Origin: Pigoraptor vietnamica
Taxonomy: Eukaryota > Opisthokonta > Filasterea
Length of the DNA stretch: 64,000 bases
NCBI GenBank assembly: GCA_943704525.1
Contig: CALSCQ010000225.1
Span: 1 to 64,000 of the forward strand
Direction: 5' to 3'
This document shows, one piece after another, positions 11,349-29,281 of this stretch (position 1 is the first letter of the stretch; each line of letters opens with the position of its first letter). Made by a program: the position numbers and the translations under genes. The notes below the pieces were generated by a model. That model was given only the letters and a program-made list of their open reading frames with translations, ran no database searches and had not been told where the DNA came from.

Positions 11349-13221
11349 CTAATGCAGGCGCCGATATAATCGTCGCAAACGACCTCGGATGAACCACCCG
11401 GCGACCTCCATGAACTCGTAGACGGAGACGAGCGAAACGCCAATAAATAAGCCCAGGTTCTGCAGTTCGAAAAATGCAAACGCATACCGTTCAGACACTG
11501 AGAGTTCGCTCAGGACGGATACGCACCCCTCCAATTGTGCCGATGAGGCTTTCGATGGTGTTGCTCGGAAATTGCTCGATGCCTGTCGGTCGAGAGGCAG
11601 AATCAGCGCACAGCCGAATAGCATGGCGCATTCAGTGACAGCTCCAAAAGCCGGTGCAATCTCAATCGGCAATTCGACGCACGATCAATTCGACGCGCGA
11701 TGAAATTGCGTTTCAGAAATGCACAGCGACTTACGTTCCACCATGAGCGACTCGTAATAGTAATCCACGGCGACGTACGTGCTGCGCTGCTGTTCGCGCG
11801 TTAGCCCTCCGTTGGCGCGCTCGTCCACCTCTGTGTCCGTGGGGTACACGTGACTCGAGAGGGTGAACTTGAAAATGTCGTCTATGCACGGCTGGGGACA
11901 ATTGCACTCGAGCATGTCGTCGGCAAAGTCGCTGCGAAATGCGATGAATGCAAAAGAAAATCAGACGCCGTCAACGCACTCAACCCGTGCAAATCGAAAG
12001 AGGACGCGTCCCCCAACCCACCTCAGCACCTGGCCGGTTGCCACCGAGGTGGCCGCATGCGTGGGGGAGGCGCAAGTCAGTGTGTGTACATGGGAATGCA
12101 ATGAAGTTGACAGGGGGCCGTCCATTGCATGCTCACAACCACGGAGCATCCACAGAGTATACACTGGCCCGCTTCTTCGGACACTATTCACCAGCAACAG
12201 GAGGCAAGTAACACACCTTGACGTAGCATGCGTTGGACGTCTCATTGAGTGTGCACGGCGTCACCGTCACCGTCTGTCCATTGCTGTCTTTCTTGGTGCG
12301 AATCGGCGACAACGTAGCCTAGGGGATTCGGAGAGAGAATGAAGCAGATTAGCTGAGATGGCCATTCGGTCCTCACAACATGAGAAGGTGTCACTAACCG
12401 AGAGTACAAATATTAGGGAGGAGGGAGCATGCAGAAAAAAGCGTGGTGCAGGCGCCCTTGGGGGGGGGGGGGGCAATCGGTAGAACACGGCACACTGTCG
12501 CACTCACGTGACAGTTGCACGTGTTGAGGACGTATGTGTCTCGGCAATTGTCGTTGCACGTCGCGACCGAATACTTCCCAAAGCTCGCGTACGCCGACGT
12601 CAGCCCGTCGACGCAATCGCCCCACGGGCGTTTCAGCGATATGACTGTGGAACGGCGGATTCCAACGAACGTTCGCCGTCCAGGTGGCAGCGCGATGCCC
12701 TCCGCATCCGGGTTCGGAGGGGCGCGCTGGTGATGCACGTGCGTGACGACGCCAGCGCCGTGGACGTACATGGGATATTCGCTCTGCGCGATGTTGAGAA
12801 GGAGGCGCAGGCCGTTTCCCACGCCGGGCCGTGTCTGTGTGACGATGGGTGGCTCGTATGCACGGGGGTTCACTCCTGGGCCGCCGTTGAACTCGTAGCA
12901 CTGGCCAAAAGATGGGCTCGATACAAGCGTGAAGTTGTCGGACGTACAAACTGCAGAAACAGACAGCCGAAGAAAAGACCAAAAGACGGAGAAGAATGTA
13001 AGTAGGAGGAGGGCAGAAACGAAACGATCGATAAGTAGCGCAAATATGGCCCAATGTCAGCACTTTGGCACAAGGCAAGACTGGCGCACGAGCAGATACT
13101 GCGACCAACACCCACGTTCGCCGTTGTAGCTGCACGCGGCGAGAAAATCGGCCTTGTTCTGATACGCGCCCATCATCAGCAGCCGCTCCGTGTTACGGCT
13201 CACCTGTCAGAGTCAAGAGGT

Positions 13222-13254
<33 letters not shown>

Positions 13255-13820
13255 ATGAGACAGGCGACCTCACGTGACTGCGGGGGCTTAGCACATCAGG
13301 GCGCATGTACTGCAGACACATTGAGAGGTGCGCAGTTCGAACGAGCCACACACGCTGTCAGTACATTGTACGCATCACCGACGAGCGCAGACGGCCTCCA
13401 TCCCCTCGAGATTGTTACGCACCCAATCCAGCAACTCTGCCCTCGACAGCTGGTCCAGCGCCTTGGGAGTCGTCATGGTCCCACCGCCCATCCCTCCACT
13501 ATCCCCTCCCATCCCGCCGTTGTCGCCTCCCATCGTCCCGTTGCCCCCCATCCCTCCGTTGTCTCCTCCCATTCCTCCCATCCCGCCGTTGTCGCCTCCC
13601 ATCGTCCCGTTGCCTCCCATTCCACCCACGCCGTCGTCCCTTCGTCGCATCCCGAAGTTGATGCTGTTGTACGCCGCGCGAAGTTTGGGCATGCTCAACG
13701 CGTTGACGTTACACACTGTAACGGCGGGGAAGTCCAGCTTCCGGGCGTATACGACGGAAGACTGCGTCACCGGCTCATACTGGAGATAACCGCTGAAATC
13801 CCACGGCACACAAACACACG

Positions 13821-13881
<61 letters not shown>

Positions 13882-14734
13882 CCACACACACACGCACATT
13901 CGATTAGTGGCATTTCCCGTATAACGTTGCAATACAAAAATGAAGACAACGCTCACGGCAATGACCATTCGTTTAGCATGAGCTGCAAGCGCCAAACTCA
14001 CTCGATGAGCTGCACCGTCATAAACGTGAAAATGCCGAGCGAACCGAAGAAGATCAACGCCCATAGGACCATGCGAACGGGGTGAATGCGCTGGCCGCTC
14101 AGCGGTCGGACTGGGAAGCAGAAGCTCGTTTCGTCCGTGTTCGAAGTGAGGGAGAGGTCGCTGCGGGAGGGGAGTACTGGGGCATCGTGCTCTGTCGCGA
14201 TTGGCGCGAGTTCGATTGCAATCACTGCATTTCTGCGAGTATTTTACGAGTTGAGCTACTACGCTTGCAGGAAGAAGGGTCGAAAGCCCTCGGTGAATGT
14301 GGAAAGTGGACACAGTGTAAGTCTCTATGAGTGTGTGTATGCGTGTGTGTGTGTGTACGTGTGTGCATGTGTATGTGTGTGTGCGTGTCTGCGTGTGCGT
14401 GCGTGTGTGCGTGTGTGCGTGTGTGCGTGTGTGTGTGTGTATGTGTTTGTGTGTGTGTATGTGAATGTGTGTGTGTGCGCGTGCGTGCGTGCGTGCGTGT
14501 GCGTGCGTGGGAACGAAGAAGTGAAATGTGGGCGACACAAGAGAAACAACGCTTGATATCTCACTTCTCCATATCTCCGCCCGATTGCGCAGTTCGTGAC
14601 GTACTGAGCCCATCCTCATGCGACGCAGCCAGCGTATGTTCCAGCGAAGAGCTTAGGGCTGTTGCGCTCCCCAGGCGCATCTCATCGGCCGACGGACTCT
14701 GCAGCGGCGACACGCGTGCCGTCGCCTTCGCCAT
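11349..14734 (-). CDS. DEG/ENaC-family (amiloride-sensitive-type) sodium channel subunit
   Basis: Eight exons (14565-14734, 14002-14232, 13379-13792, 13116-13198, 12508-12950, 12215-12318, 11735-11931, 11349-11497) splice in phase to 596 residues. The family plan is complete: cytoplasmic N-terminus, TM1 ([19 protein letters not shown], about 110-133), post-TM1 motif [10 protein letters not shown], Cys-rich ectodomain ([32 protein letters not shown]) and TM2 with a G-x-S selectivity motif (GVS, 567-569) followed by Glu575. The His-Gly gating motif before TM1 is not obvious; RIHPVR stands there. An unusual Gly/Met/Asn-rich insert (about 189-237) follows the first ectodomain strand. The family forms trimeric Na+ channels at the cell surface. 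Exon 6's donor and exon 4's acceptor were chosen by phase and are the least certain. The gene is divergent from the NACHT gene. Confidence 0.88.
13222..13253. repeat. 32-bp poly-G (poly-C on gene sense strand)
   Basis: An uninterrupted run of 32 G on the plus strand inside intron 3 of the channel gene. On the sense strand it is a poly-C tract ending about 20 bp before the acceptor, so it may serve as the polypyrimidine tract. A second run of 14 G lies at 12460-12473 in intron 5, close to its 3' end. Confidence 0.9.
13809..13880. repeat. (CA)n microsatellite in channel intron 2
   Basis: CA dinucleotides immediately upstream of exon 3 of the channel gene. They read as GT on the gene's sense strand. 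A separate GT/TGCG tract at about 14331-14512 fills intron 1, where the sense strand reads CA. Confidence 0.9.
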
Positions 14735-15043
14735 GGCCACTCTCACTCACGCAGAGCACACATCATTGCAAAGTACGAGGTTGTTACACGCGAGAACAAT
14801 CGTGCTCTTAACACTTTGAATATGCGTGTCGTAGAGAGGTCGCAAGGGCACACTCAGTTTTAGCGATGTTCGATGGTACAATGGATTGCCAAATGCGGAA
14901 GACGCCAATTGGTGACTGCGAGAGCGTAATTTTACGACGGAACGTAAAAGTTTGTTACTTTTTCCATCTGTTACACTTGCAAAGTATTATGGAATGCCGA
15001 TGTATAGTCAGCGACGAACACCACTTGACGCACGTAAGTCCCT
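14735..15043. promoter_or_regulatory. Divergent promoter region, DEG/ENaC (-) and ART-NACHT (+)
   Basis: About 310 bp separate the two start codons, so both promoters should lie here. A GTAAGT donor at 15034, preceded by a short frame from an ATG at 14994, could be a small first exon of the plus-strand gene. I see no clear TATA element. Confidence 0.45.
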
Positions 15044-18000
15044 TTGCGGCGCAGTTGCGGTGCCATGGCCCCTCCGGAGGGCGCTCGTGTGGGCAGTGCG
15101 GGAAGATCTTCACGCCTCGCACCGCTGCGACGCCTGTCTGTTCAACGCAGTCGCACGGACGACGCCGCGGAACGCATCCTCGCGCACGCACACCGACAAT
15201 CCCACGCAACACTGCGGCTCGTGCAATGTGCAGGGGAGAGGAGACTCCGAACTCAAAGTGCGCTGTCTGCGCGCGCACTGCCTGCTGAGACACTAAGGGA
15301 AGAATATCGCTGCGACGTGAGAGATGCGCTTAGTGCCCTTATTGAGGGCATGCGCGAATGGGTGTCGGCGCGAAGGTTGCCGTCAAACGACGGCGTTCTC
15401 GCGTGGCTCGTGGCGCTGCCGGCAGCGCTAAAGGCGACTGCGCCGTGTGCGGACTCTGTTACGCTGACAGACGTCGATGTGGAGTGGCTGTTACGCAAGG
15501 GCGTCTTGACGCTCTCTCTACTGTTGGGAACCGAGGAAGAGCAGCGAGCGCATGCACTAAGACGCGGCGTTGCGGTCGAGGAGATGTCGGGGTTCGTTGA
15601 ACGTATCGGCAATTTGAGAGCCGGCTTTCTCCCCAGTCCCGAGAATGACTGGCTGGGCGCGTTTGCGGCGGCGCGCGTTCCGCCCTCTGCCGTGGCGAAC
15701 TACCTCCTCGCCTCGTTCACATACACTGCAAACTGCCGGTCGCGCGCGACGGTGGACGGGTGGGAGCATAGCGCCGACGACGAGTGGCTGGATGCGCCCC
15801 CGCCTCGGCGATCGGATCTCCACGGTCCCAATGCGTCCCCGTGGGCCGTCATGAACTGGTCGTTGCGAGTCGCATACGACCACACGCAGAGTGACGACGT
15901 GCGCGCGGAGGCTGCGCAATCCGCCGCGGTCTTTTCGGCGCTGCAAGATTGGATTGACGAGGCATTGGCGGTGCTTCCGAAGACGCGGGACGCGGTGTTT
16001 CGTGGCGTGCGTCTCTCGGGGCTGTCGGATCACTACGCTCCTTCGCGCCCCGTCGTCTTTCCGCCGTTCACGTCGACGTCGACGCAAGGAGAGGAGGCGC
16101 GCGCGTACGCCGGGGCAAACGGGACGTTTTTTGTGATGCGCTCTCACTCGGCGGCGCGAATAGACTTTGTGTCATTCCTCCCCGCCGAAGCGGAGAAGCT
16201 TCTCCCGTCGTTTTCGCGGTTCGACGTCGTCTCGCGCGCCTCCAACACCGTCTTGCGAATGCTCGATTGTCCCTACGATATTGTCACGCTCGCGGAACAT
16301 GGCGACGACGACTGCACGGACGCACAAGCCATCGATGCGTACGCGCGATGCGTGCGGCACACTCGGTTCGTGTACGAGACGTACTTGCGCGAGTCGTACG
16401 TCGAAGGTCGCGTTGCGTCTCTCCCACCGCCGTGCGATCGCACGACGCCGTTCTTTCAAGCGCTTTGGACGTGGATTTCCGACGGCGGAAATTTGCTCCT
16501 CCTCGGCTCGGGCGGCAGCGGAAAGACGAGCGCGACACTTGCCGCACACTGTGCGCTGGCGGAGAGGGAGAGTGTTGCGCCTGTGTTCGTTCCTCTTCCG
16601 TCCGTCCCGTGCCTCTTCGACGACGGCGCGCTGGACGCACACGTGTTGCGGTTGTTCGGCCTGTCGGCGTCGCAAATGGCGCTTCTCTCCGTCGACCGCA
16701 CCGTCGTTGTCCTCCTCGAATCGCTCGACGAGGTGATGTTTCCGCAGGGTGCGGACGTCCGCGCGGTCGTCTGCGCGCTGCTGGAACGGAATCCCGTGAC
16801 GGCGCGGGCGCGCGTCGTGCTCTCTTGCCGCGACGAATTCCTGTCTCGGCACTCGATTGCGCCTGCGAGTCTGTTTGGGCCGTCCGGTCGTGTTCTGTAC
16901 GTGCAGCCCTTCACCGCGGACGATGTGTCGGCGTTCGTCGGCAAGCAGTGCGCCAAGGCACGCCTGTCTCCCGAGGCGTCGGCTGCGAAATTGGAGGCCA
17001 TCGCATCCCTGAGAGCGGGCGTGGGCGACGCCTTTCTGAACCCGTGCGTGCTCCACATGGCGTGCCGAATCAGCGATGCGCGCATCCGGGAGATGGTGGC
17101 GACGGCCGTCGGGCGCATCCACGCGTCCCTCGTCTACGAAGAGTACGTGCGGCAGGAGATGGACGACACCGCCGGCCTCGCCGCGATGCAGCGCGTGGCC
17201 CTGTCCATGCTCGCGCGCAACGAGTGGCACGTGACCGTGGGGGACGTGGGCCGCGAGTTTGCGCTTGCCGGGATATCGCCTGAAGTGTTTCGATCCGTGT
17301 ACTTGCCGCGCATACCGCGGCGCGTGGAGAGCGACGCGAACGACGGCGGCGCCTTTGCGTGGTGGCACAAGTCCATCGGAGAGTACCTTGCCGCGCGTGC
17401 CTTCTGGCATGAGCCCGCCGAGGCCCTCGCGTCCGTGCAGCGCCCCTTCTCGCTCGACACGCCCTTGGTGCTGTCGTTCTTCGCCGGCATCGCGGAGGAG
17501 AAGCCATCCGAGAGGGACCGTGTGTGTCGCGAAGTCCTTGTGCCCGCTGTCATGCGATCGCGCGAATCCGCGGACGCGGCCGTCCTTGCAGTCGCGTCGA
17601 ATGCGCTGGCGCTTGCGTGCGCCGCGCGGTTTCTACTCAACGGAACGGACCTCTCACGCACCGTCATTCAAGATGCAGACCTCCGCGGTGCTCGCTTTAC
17701 GCACGCGCTGCTGGCCGGCGCGACGTTTCGGCGCTGCACGCTTGCCTCGGCCGACTTTTCGTTCGCGGACGTAACTGACGCCGAGTTCCCGAACTCGACG
17801 TGCGAGCTCGTAATGCCGCCGCTGAAGGGGCATGAGAACTGGGTCACGTGCCTGTCGTTCTCTCCCGACGGGCGTTTTCTCGCCAGCGGCTCGGACGATT
17901 CCACCGTGATGCTGTGGGACGCGGCGACGGGGTCGCTCGTGCGCGAGATGTCCGGACACATGCGGGCGGTGAAGACGATCTGCTTTTCCCCCGACGGAAA

Positions 18001-19741
18001 GCGGCTGGCGTCCGGTTCCGGCGACAAGACGGTCGGCGTGTGGAGCGTCGAGACGGGAGACGTTGTTCTCGAGCTGAAAGAGCACAACAGCGGCATCCGC
18101 TGCGTGTGCTTCTCTCCGGACGGGGCCACGCTCGCGACGGGTTCGGGGTCCTGGGACGTGCGCCTGTGGGACGCGCACACCGGCAAGGAGCAACGACGGC
18201 TCTCCGGCCACGCGGACTCGGTCACGTGCGTGCGCTTTTCGGCCGACGGCACGGTCCTCGTGAGCGGTTCCGTTGACCGGACGGCCCGCCTGTGGCGCCT
18301 TTCGAGCGGAGAATGCGCGTGGACGTGCGACGAGCACGGGGACCATGTCACGTGCGTGGCTGTCTCTCCCGACGCTCAACTCGTGGCCAGCGGCTCCATT
18401 GACAGGACCATCCGCATAATGGATGCGGCGATGGGAACGACTTTGGGCGTGCTGGAGGGGCACGGGAACGCGGTCACGTGCCTGGCCTTCTGGCCGTCCG
18501 GGGGCTTGCTTGCGAGCAGCTCTGACGACAAAACGGTGCGCGTGTGGGATATTTTTGGGCGGGAGCTGTGCGTGCTCGAGGGCCATGCGACGGCCGTTCG
18601 CGGCGTTGCCGTCTCTCCCAACGGCGCGGTCATAGCGACGGCCTCAGGGGATAAGGTTGTGCGCGTGTGGAAGCCCTCGATAGGCAGCGCAGCGAGGGGA
18701 AGCGATGGCCATTCGGACGCGGTGATTTGCGTGTGCGCATCTGCGGACGGTCGGTTGTTAGCGAGCGGATCGCGCGACGCGCACGTCCTCGTGTGGGATG
18801 CGGCGACGTGCAAGCTGCGACGAACTCTGTCCGGACACTCCGGATGGGTGACCTCGGTGTGCTTCTTCCCGGTGGGGAAGCAACTGGTGAGTGGCTCAGG
18901 GGACAAGACGATGCGAGTGTGGGACGTTGCCACCGGCGCGGAACTCCGCGTCCTTTCGCATTCGGTCGCGGTGCGAAGCGTCGCCGTGTCACACGACGGG
19001 GCGCTCGTCGTGAGCGGCGCGGCAGACGGCGCTGTGAAGGTGTGGGACGCCACCATGGACTATGCGCTCGCACGGTCTCTCGAAGGCCACTCGGCAGCCG
19101 TCACAGCGGCCGTGTGCGTCCCCGGCGGCGCAGGCATTGCCACGGCGTCGAGCGACAAGACGGTGCGCCTTTGGGAGGAGGGCAAGGGCGACGGACGCGT
19201 CCTCGTCACGCAGTCAGACAGTGTTCGATCGCTGTGTTTTGCGCCGACGACGAAGCGATTTGCCGTGTCCACCATGGACGGCACCGTCGGAGTGTTGAGT
19301 GCGGAAGCGAAGAGCGCGAGTGCCGTGTGGTCCGCTTCAGTTCGCGGCGTGTCGTCGCTTTCCTTCTCTGCCGACGGGCTTATGCTCGCGGGCGGATTGG
19401 ACGACGGGACTGTGCGCGTGTGGGACGCGCATTCGGGAGAGGAGCTCGCCTGTCTCCAGAGCCACCTGGACGCCGTTCGCTGCGTTGTGTTTGTGCCGGC
19501 GTCGGAATCGCAAGCTGAAGTGCTGGCGAGCTGTTCGGCGGACAAGACGGTGCGCCTGTGGTCCCTCTGCGACGGGGTCGATGCGAGCGGTACAGAGTCT
19601 CGAGGGAAGGGCGCGCGGTTTGCTCTTCGCGCGGTGATTGGGCGCATGCGGCAATTCAGCAGCGCAAAGTGCGTCGGGACACCCCGCTCTTGCGAGGGTG
19701 TTGGCGGCAGCGGGCTGTATGCGTCGCTTGTGCCCGTTTAG
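15044..19741 (+). CDS. ART-NACHT-pentapeptide-WD40 protein (NLR-like STAND NTPase)
   Basis: One 1565-codon ORF. An ADP-ribosyltransferase domain (about 250-400) shows the R-S-E triad: Arg320 in FRGVRLSG, FTSTS with STS at 344-346, and Glu382-Ala-Glu384 (E-x-E, as in arginine-specific ARTs). A NACHT NTPase follows: Walker A GSGGSGKT (488-495), Walker B VVVLLESLDE (554-563), LSCRDEF (593-599) and the HKSIGEYLAARAF signature (775-787). Then comes a short pentapeptide-like stretch (about 870-915) and 14 WD40 repeats (about 925-1540), enough for two seven-bladed propellers. STAND proteins of this plan use the propeller as sensor, NACHT as oligomerising switch and the N-terminus as effector, so a signalling or defence role is inferred. 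The start is uncertain: an exon 14994-15033 spliced to 15234 is also in phase and would replace the first 63 residues. No intron is needed elsewhere, unlike most neighbours. Confidence 0.9.
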   Translation: MRRSCGAMAPPEGARVGSAGRSSRLAPLRRLSVQRSRTDDAAERILAHAHRQSHATLRLVQCAGERRLRTQSALSARALPAETLREEYRCDVRDALSALIEGMREWVSARRLPSNDGVLAWLVALPAALKATAPCADSVTLTDVDVEWLLRKGVLTLSLLLGTEEEQRAHALRRGVAVEEMSGFVERIGNLRAGFLPSPENDWLGAFAAARVPPSAVANYLLASFTYTANCRSRATVDGWEHSADDEWLDAPPPRRSDLHGPNASPWAVMNWSLRVAYDHTQSDDVRAEAAQSAAVFSALQDWIDEALAVLPKTRDAVFRGVRLSGLSDHYAPSRPVVFPPFTSTSTQGEEARAYAGANGTFFVMRSHSAARIDFVSFLPAEAEKLLPSFSRFDVVSRASNTVLRMLDCPYDIVTLAEHGDDDCTDAQAIDAYARCVRHTRFVYETYLRESYVEGRVASLPPPCDRTTPFFQALWTWISDGGNLLLLGSGGSGKTSATLAAHCALAERESVAPVFVPLPSVPCLFDDGALDAHVLRLFGLSASQMALLSVDRTVVVLLESLDEVMFPQGADVRAVVCALLERNPVTARARVVLSCRDEFLSRHSIAPASLFGPSGRVLYVQPFTADDVSAFVGKQCAKARLSPEASAAKLEAIASLRAGVGDAFLNPCVLHMACRISDARIREMVATAVGRIHASLVYEEYVRQEMDDTAGLAAMQRVALSMLARNEWHVTVGDVGREFALAGISPEVFRSVYLPRIPRRVESDANDGGAFAWWHKSIGEYLAARAFWHEPAEALASVQRPFSLDTPLVLSFFAGIAEEKPSERDRVCREVLVPAVMRSRESADAAVLAVASNALALACAARFLLNGTDLSRTVIQDADLRGARFTHALLAGATFRRCTLASADFSFADVTDAEFPNSTCELVMPPLKGHENWVTCLSFSPDGRFLASGSDDSTVMLWDAATGSLVREMSGHMRAVKTICFSPDGKRLASGSGDKTVGVWSVETGDVVLELKEHNSGIRCVCFSPDGATLATGSGSWDVRLWDAHTGKEQRRLSGHADSVTCVRFSADGTVLVSGSVDRTARLWRLSSGECAWTCDEHGDHVTCVAVSPDAQLVASGSIDRTIRIMDAAMGTTLGVLEGHGNAVTCLAFWPSGGLLASSSDDKTVRVWDIFGRELCVLEGHATAVRGVAVSPNGAVIATASGDKVVRVWKPSIGSAARGSDGHSDAVICVCASADGRLLASGSRDAHVLVWDAATCKLRRTLSGHSGWVTSVCFFPVGKQLVSGSGDKTMRVWDVATGAELRVLSHSVAVRSVAVSHDGALVVSGAADGAVKVWDATMDYALARSLEGHSAAVTAAVCVPGGAGIATASSDKTVRLWEEGKGDGRVLVTQSDSVRSLCFAPTTKRFAVSTMDGTVGVLSAEAKSASAVWSASVRGVSSLSFSADGLMLAGGLDDGTVRVWDAHSGEELACLQSHLDAVRCVVFVPASESQAEVLASCSADKTVRLWSLCDGVDASGTESRGKGARFALRAVIGRMRQFSSAKCVGTPRSCEGVGGSGLYASLVPV

Positions 19742-19967
19742 ACCGGTTTTCTTCCTTCGTTGTTACGGCTTATTCTGCGCAGAGTCGCCGTGCGCACGTC
19801 CGACCGACATGAAACGACAATGTAAAAATGTAAGAACTGCACACACGGTACCGTTCTATGAGTTGGAACCGAAAATCAGTCTTACACAGCGTACTTTTCC
19901 ATTCTACTTGGCTCCACATGCACTGCGTTGGGGAACAATTGACTGTATTAGGAGGGAGGAGAAGGGC

Positions 19968-24038
<4,071 letters not shown>

Positions 24039-24861
24039 TGTGAAAGAGGATTGAGTGTAAATGCCGACGAAAAGCGGTTGTCTTCGCGCACAGTGAGTAG
24101 AAGGCACGAATGCGCAGTGCCTCTTCTGCGGCAGACACACACAGGTGCACGCACGCGGCGCGTGACGCCCACTCGCTCGCAAGCCCGTGCACACACAGCT
24201 GTTGTCCAGATTGGGTCGATTGACACGTGCACACTGTCCGAGAACTCGCCTAATTATGTACCTACTAAATAAAGATTTCGTTTGTGGGTCTGTTTCTCAT
24301 TTCATGAACAGTATTGATATTAAATGAACAGTTCGAAAAGAGTAAAATTTGTTAGCATCATTCAAATTGAAAATTGTTGTGGCTTTTTGAGAGATTTTGC
24401 TGTCCATTGAATTGGGGTTGCAATCCAAAACAAGTGACGTCAGGCGTCGGTCGTCTTATCCACCCGCGCCAAAATATGTATCTCTCAACACACACGCACA
24501 GACACGCACGCACACACACTCGCACACTCGCACACACACACACACACACAGGTAGCTGTCAAGCAGCCTCACACTTGCACTCGCACACACAAACGAACGT
24601 CGAAGTGCCACTCTCTTCGCTGAGCATTGCATCCCGTTTGTGCTTGCCTCTCTCCTGGAGAGAAGTTCCCGCGTTGTTTTCGACTGCGCAGAGGGCATTC
24701 CGTTGCGTTTTCCGTGTGCGTCCTTTCTCTCTCGTTGTCTTCGGTGTCGAGACAGCCGCCCTTGACCGTGCGAAACTCGTCTGCGTCGTGCGTTGCGGCC
24801 GCAGTGCCAGCGAATTGCAACCGAGCCCTCGCTTTGGAACGCGGTGCCGGCAACTTCGCGA
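24039..24861. promoter_or_regulatory. Divergent promoter region, ADH5 (-) and SAM protein (+)
   Basis: About 820 bp between two start codons. The stretch 24240-24470 is clearly AT-richer than the rest of the window, and a CA tract lies at about 24485-24550. There is no further gene. Confidence 0.45.
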
Positions 24862-26009
24862 ATGGGCGACGTCTACCAATGGGTTGAGCGCGCGGGCCTC
24901 GTGCCGCAGTGGCTCAAGTTTAAGAAGTTCAAGACGCTCGACGAGGTGATGGCGCTGACGGACGCGGACCTCTCGGCCATGGGCATCAGCGACGACGACA
25001 AGCGCGCTCACATCATGACGCAGATTACCGCCCTGAAGAACGGCGGCGCGGCCGGAGAGAAGACACCACAGCGCCCTGCGCCCTCCTCCACAAACTCTGT
25101 CGTGCGACAGCGAGCGGCGACCATCTCGGTTGTCCAGCCCACGCCGGGAAAGCCGTTTGGAGCCACACCCCCACGGCCGCTACCGAAGCCGTCGGCGCCT
25201 CGGGCTGAGGGCGGTGAACCGTCCACGCCCGTAGCTGCTTCTGCACCCGCGCCAGCTGAAGGGACGCCCAAGCCTGAAGAGGAGAAGAAGGCGGACGAGG
25301 ACAAGAAGGGGGAAGGGGACGCCTCAACGCCGCGCCGGTCGTCGGTCACTAACCTCGCCAAGGCATTCGCGTCGGCCGCAGAGCCGAAGACCCCGCCTGT
25401 CGTGCTGCCGAAACCGAAGCCCGTGCGGAGGGAAACGTCGCACGAGGCGCCGTCAGAAGGCTCCGAAAAGTCCGACGGATCGGAAAAGTCGGCGGCCCCT
25501 TCGACGCCCATTCGGCGGCTAAGCCTCCCTATCACGCTGAACGTGCAGGCGCTGAGTCCAATGGCGCGCCCACCGGTGAAGGAGAAGGTCGAGGAAGAGG
25601 AAGAGGGGGCCAATGGTGGGTGGACGCCGCCGGGCATGGTCGCGAATGTCTTGCGTGGCCTGTACGTGTGCAGACCCGCTCTCCGACCCATACTTCCCCT
25701 GCATGCTCCATCAATTCTCACTCTCGAATCGTCGTTGCAGCCCCTCTGACGAACGTCGTCAAGTCGCGCCCGCGCCAGGAGAACAAGCGGCGACCGTCGC
25801 GCAGCACGCTGCGTGCATCGCGGTTGGGTACGGCCGAAGACCAGGCGGCGTTCGAGGCGCTCATGGCGTCGGGCGGCGTGGACAGCGGCGATGCGGCGGC
25901 GACGGAAGCTGCGGGGCCGGCGCAGAACGGCACGCTTACGAACGGCGATGGCGTGCACGACGAGAGCGACGGGTCGCGGCAGACGAGCGAGGAAGTGCCG
26001 GCGCAGTGA
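24862..26009 (+). CDS. SAM-domain protein with low-complexity tail
   Basis: Two exons (24862-25654 and 25741-26009) give 353 residues. A sterile alpha motif fills about residues 5-60: WVERAGLVPQWLKFKKF, ALTDADLSAMGI, DDKRAHIMTQITAL. SAM domains mediate homo- or hetero-oligomerisation or bind RNA. The rest is Pro/Ser/Lys/Glu-rich and likely disordered, with RRSS and RRLS phosphosite-like motifs. A conserved-looking C-terminal patch (KSRPRQENKRRPSRSTLRAS, then DQAAFEALMASGG) recalls WH2/actin-regulator-like tails, but I cannot assign it. The donor (TTGC|GTGGCC) was chosen by phase; an alternative donor would change a few residues. Partner and pathway are unknown. It converges with PIGZ 250 bp downstream. 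Confidence 0.75.
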
Positions 26010-26260
26010 TTAAGGCCGTCGGTGCTTGAACCACATGAATTTGCGTGCATCGCTGTTTTGGGTTTGTGCTTTCGTCACGTTTTGTCACTTGTCAGAGTGG
26101 CACAATTCTCCATTCTCGCCCCACTTTTCACTCTTGCTGGCAGTCGCGTTTCCTCTGCGCGTTGCGTGTGCTTTGTCTTCTCCAATTGCTGTAAAAAGAT
26201 TCTTTACTATCTATTCCTCCCCTTTCTCTCACATTGAGCACGTGAACGATGCCGTTTTGT

Positions 26261-29281
<3,021 letters not shown>

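Noticed and set aside
16172-17667. Long minus-strand frames within the ART-NACHT gene
   Set aside because: Antisense shadows caused by high GC at third codon positions; no conserved motif reads on that strand.
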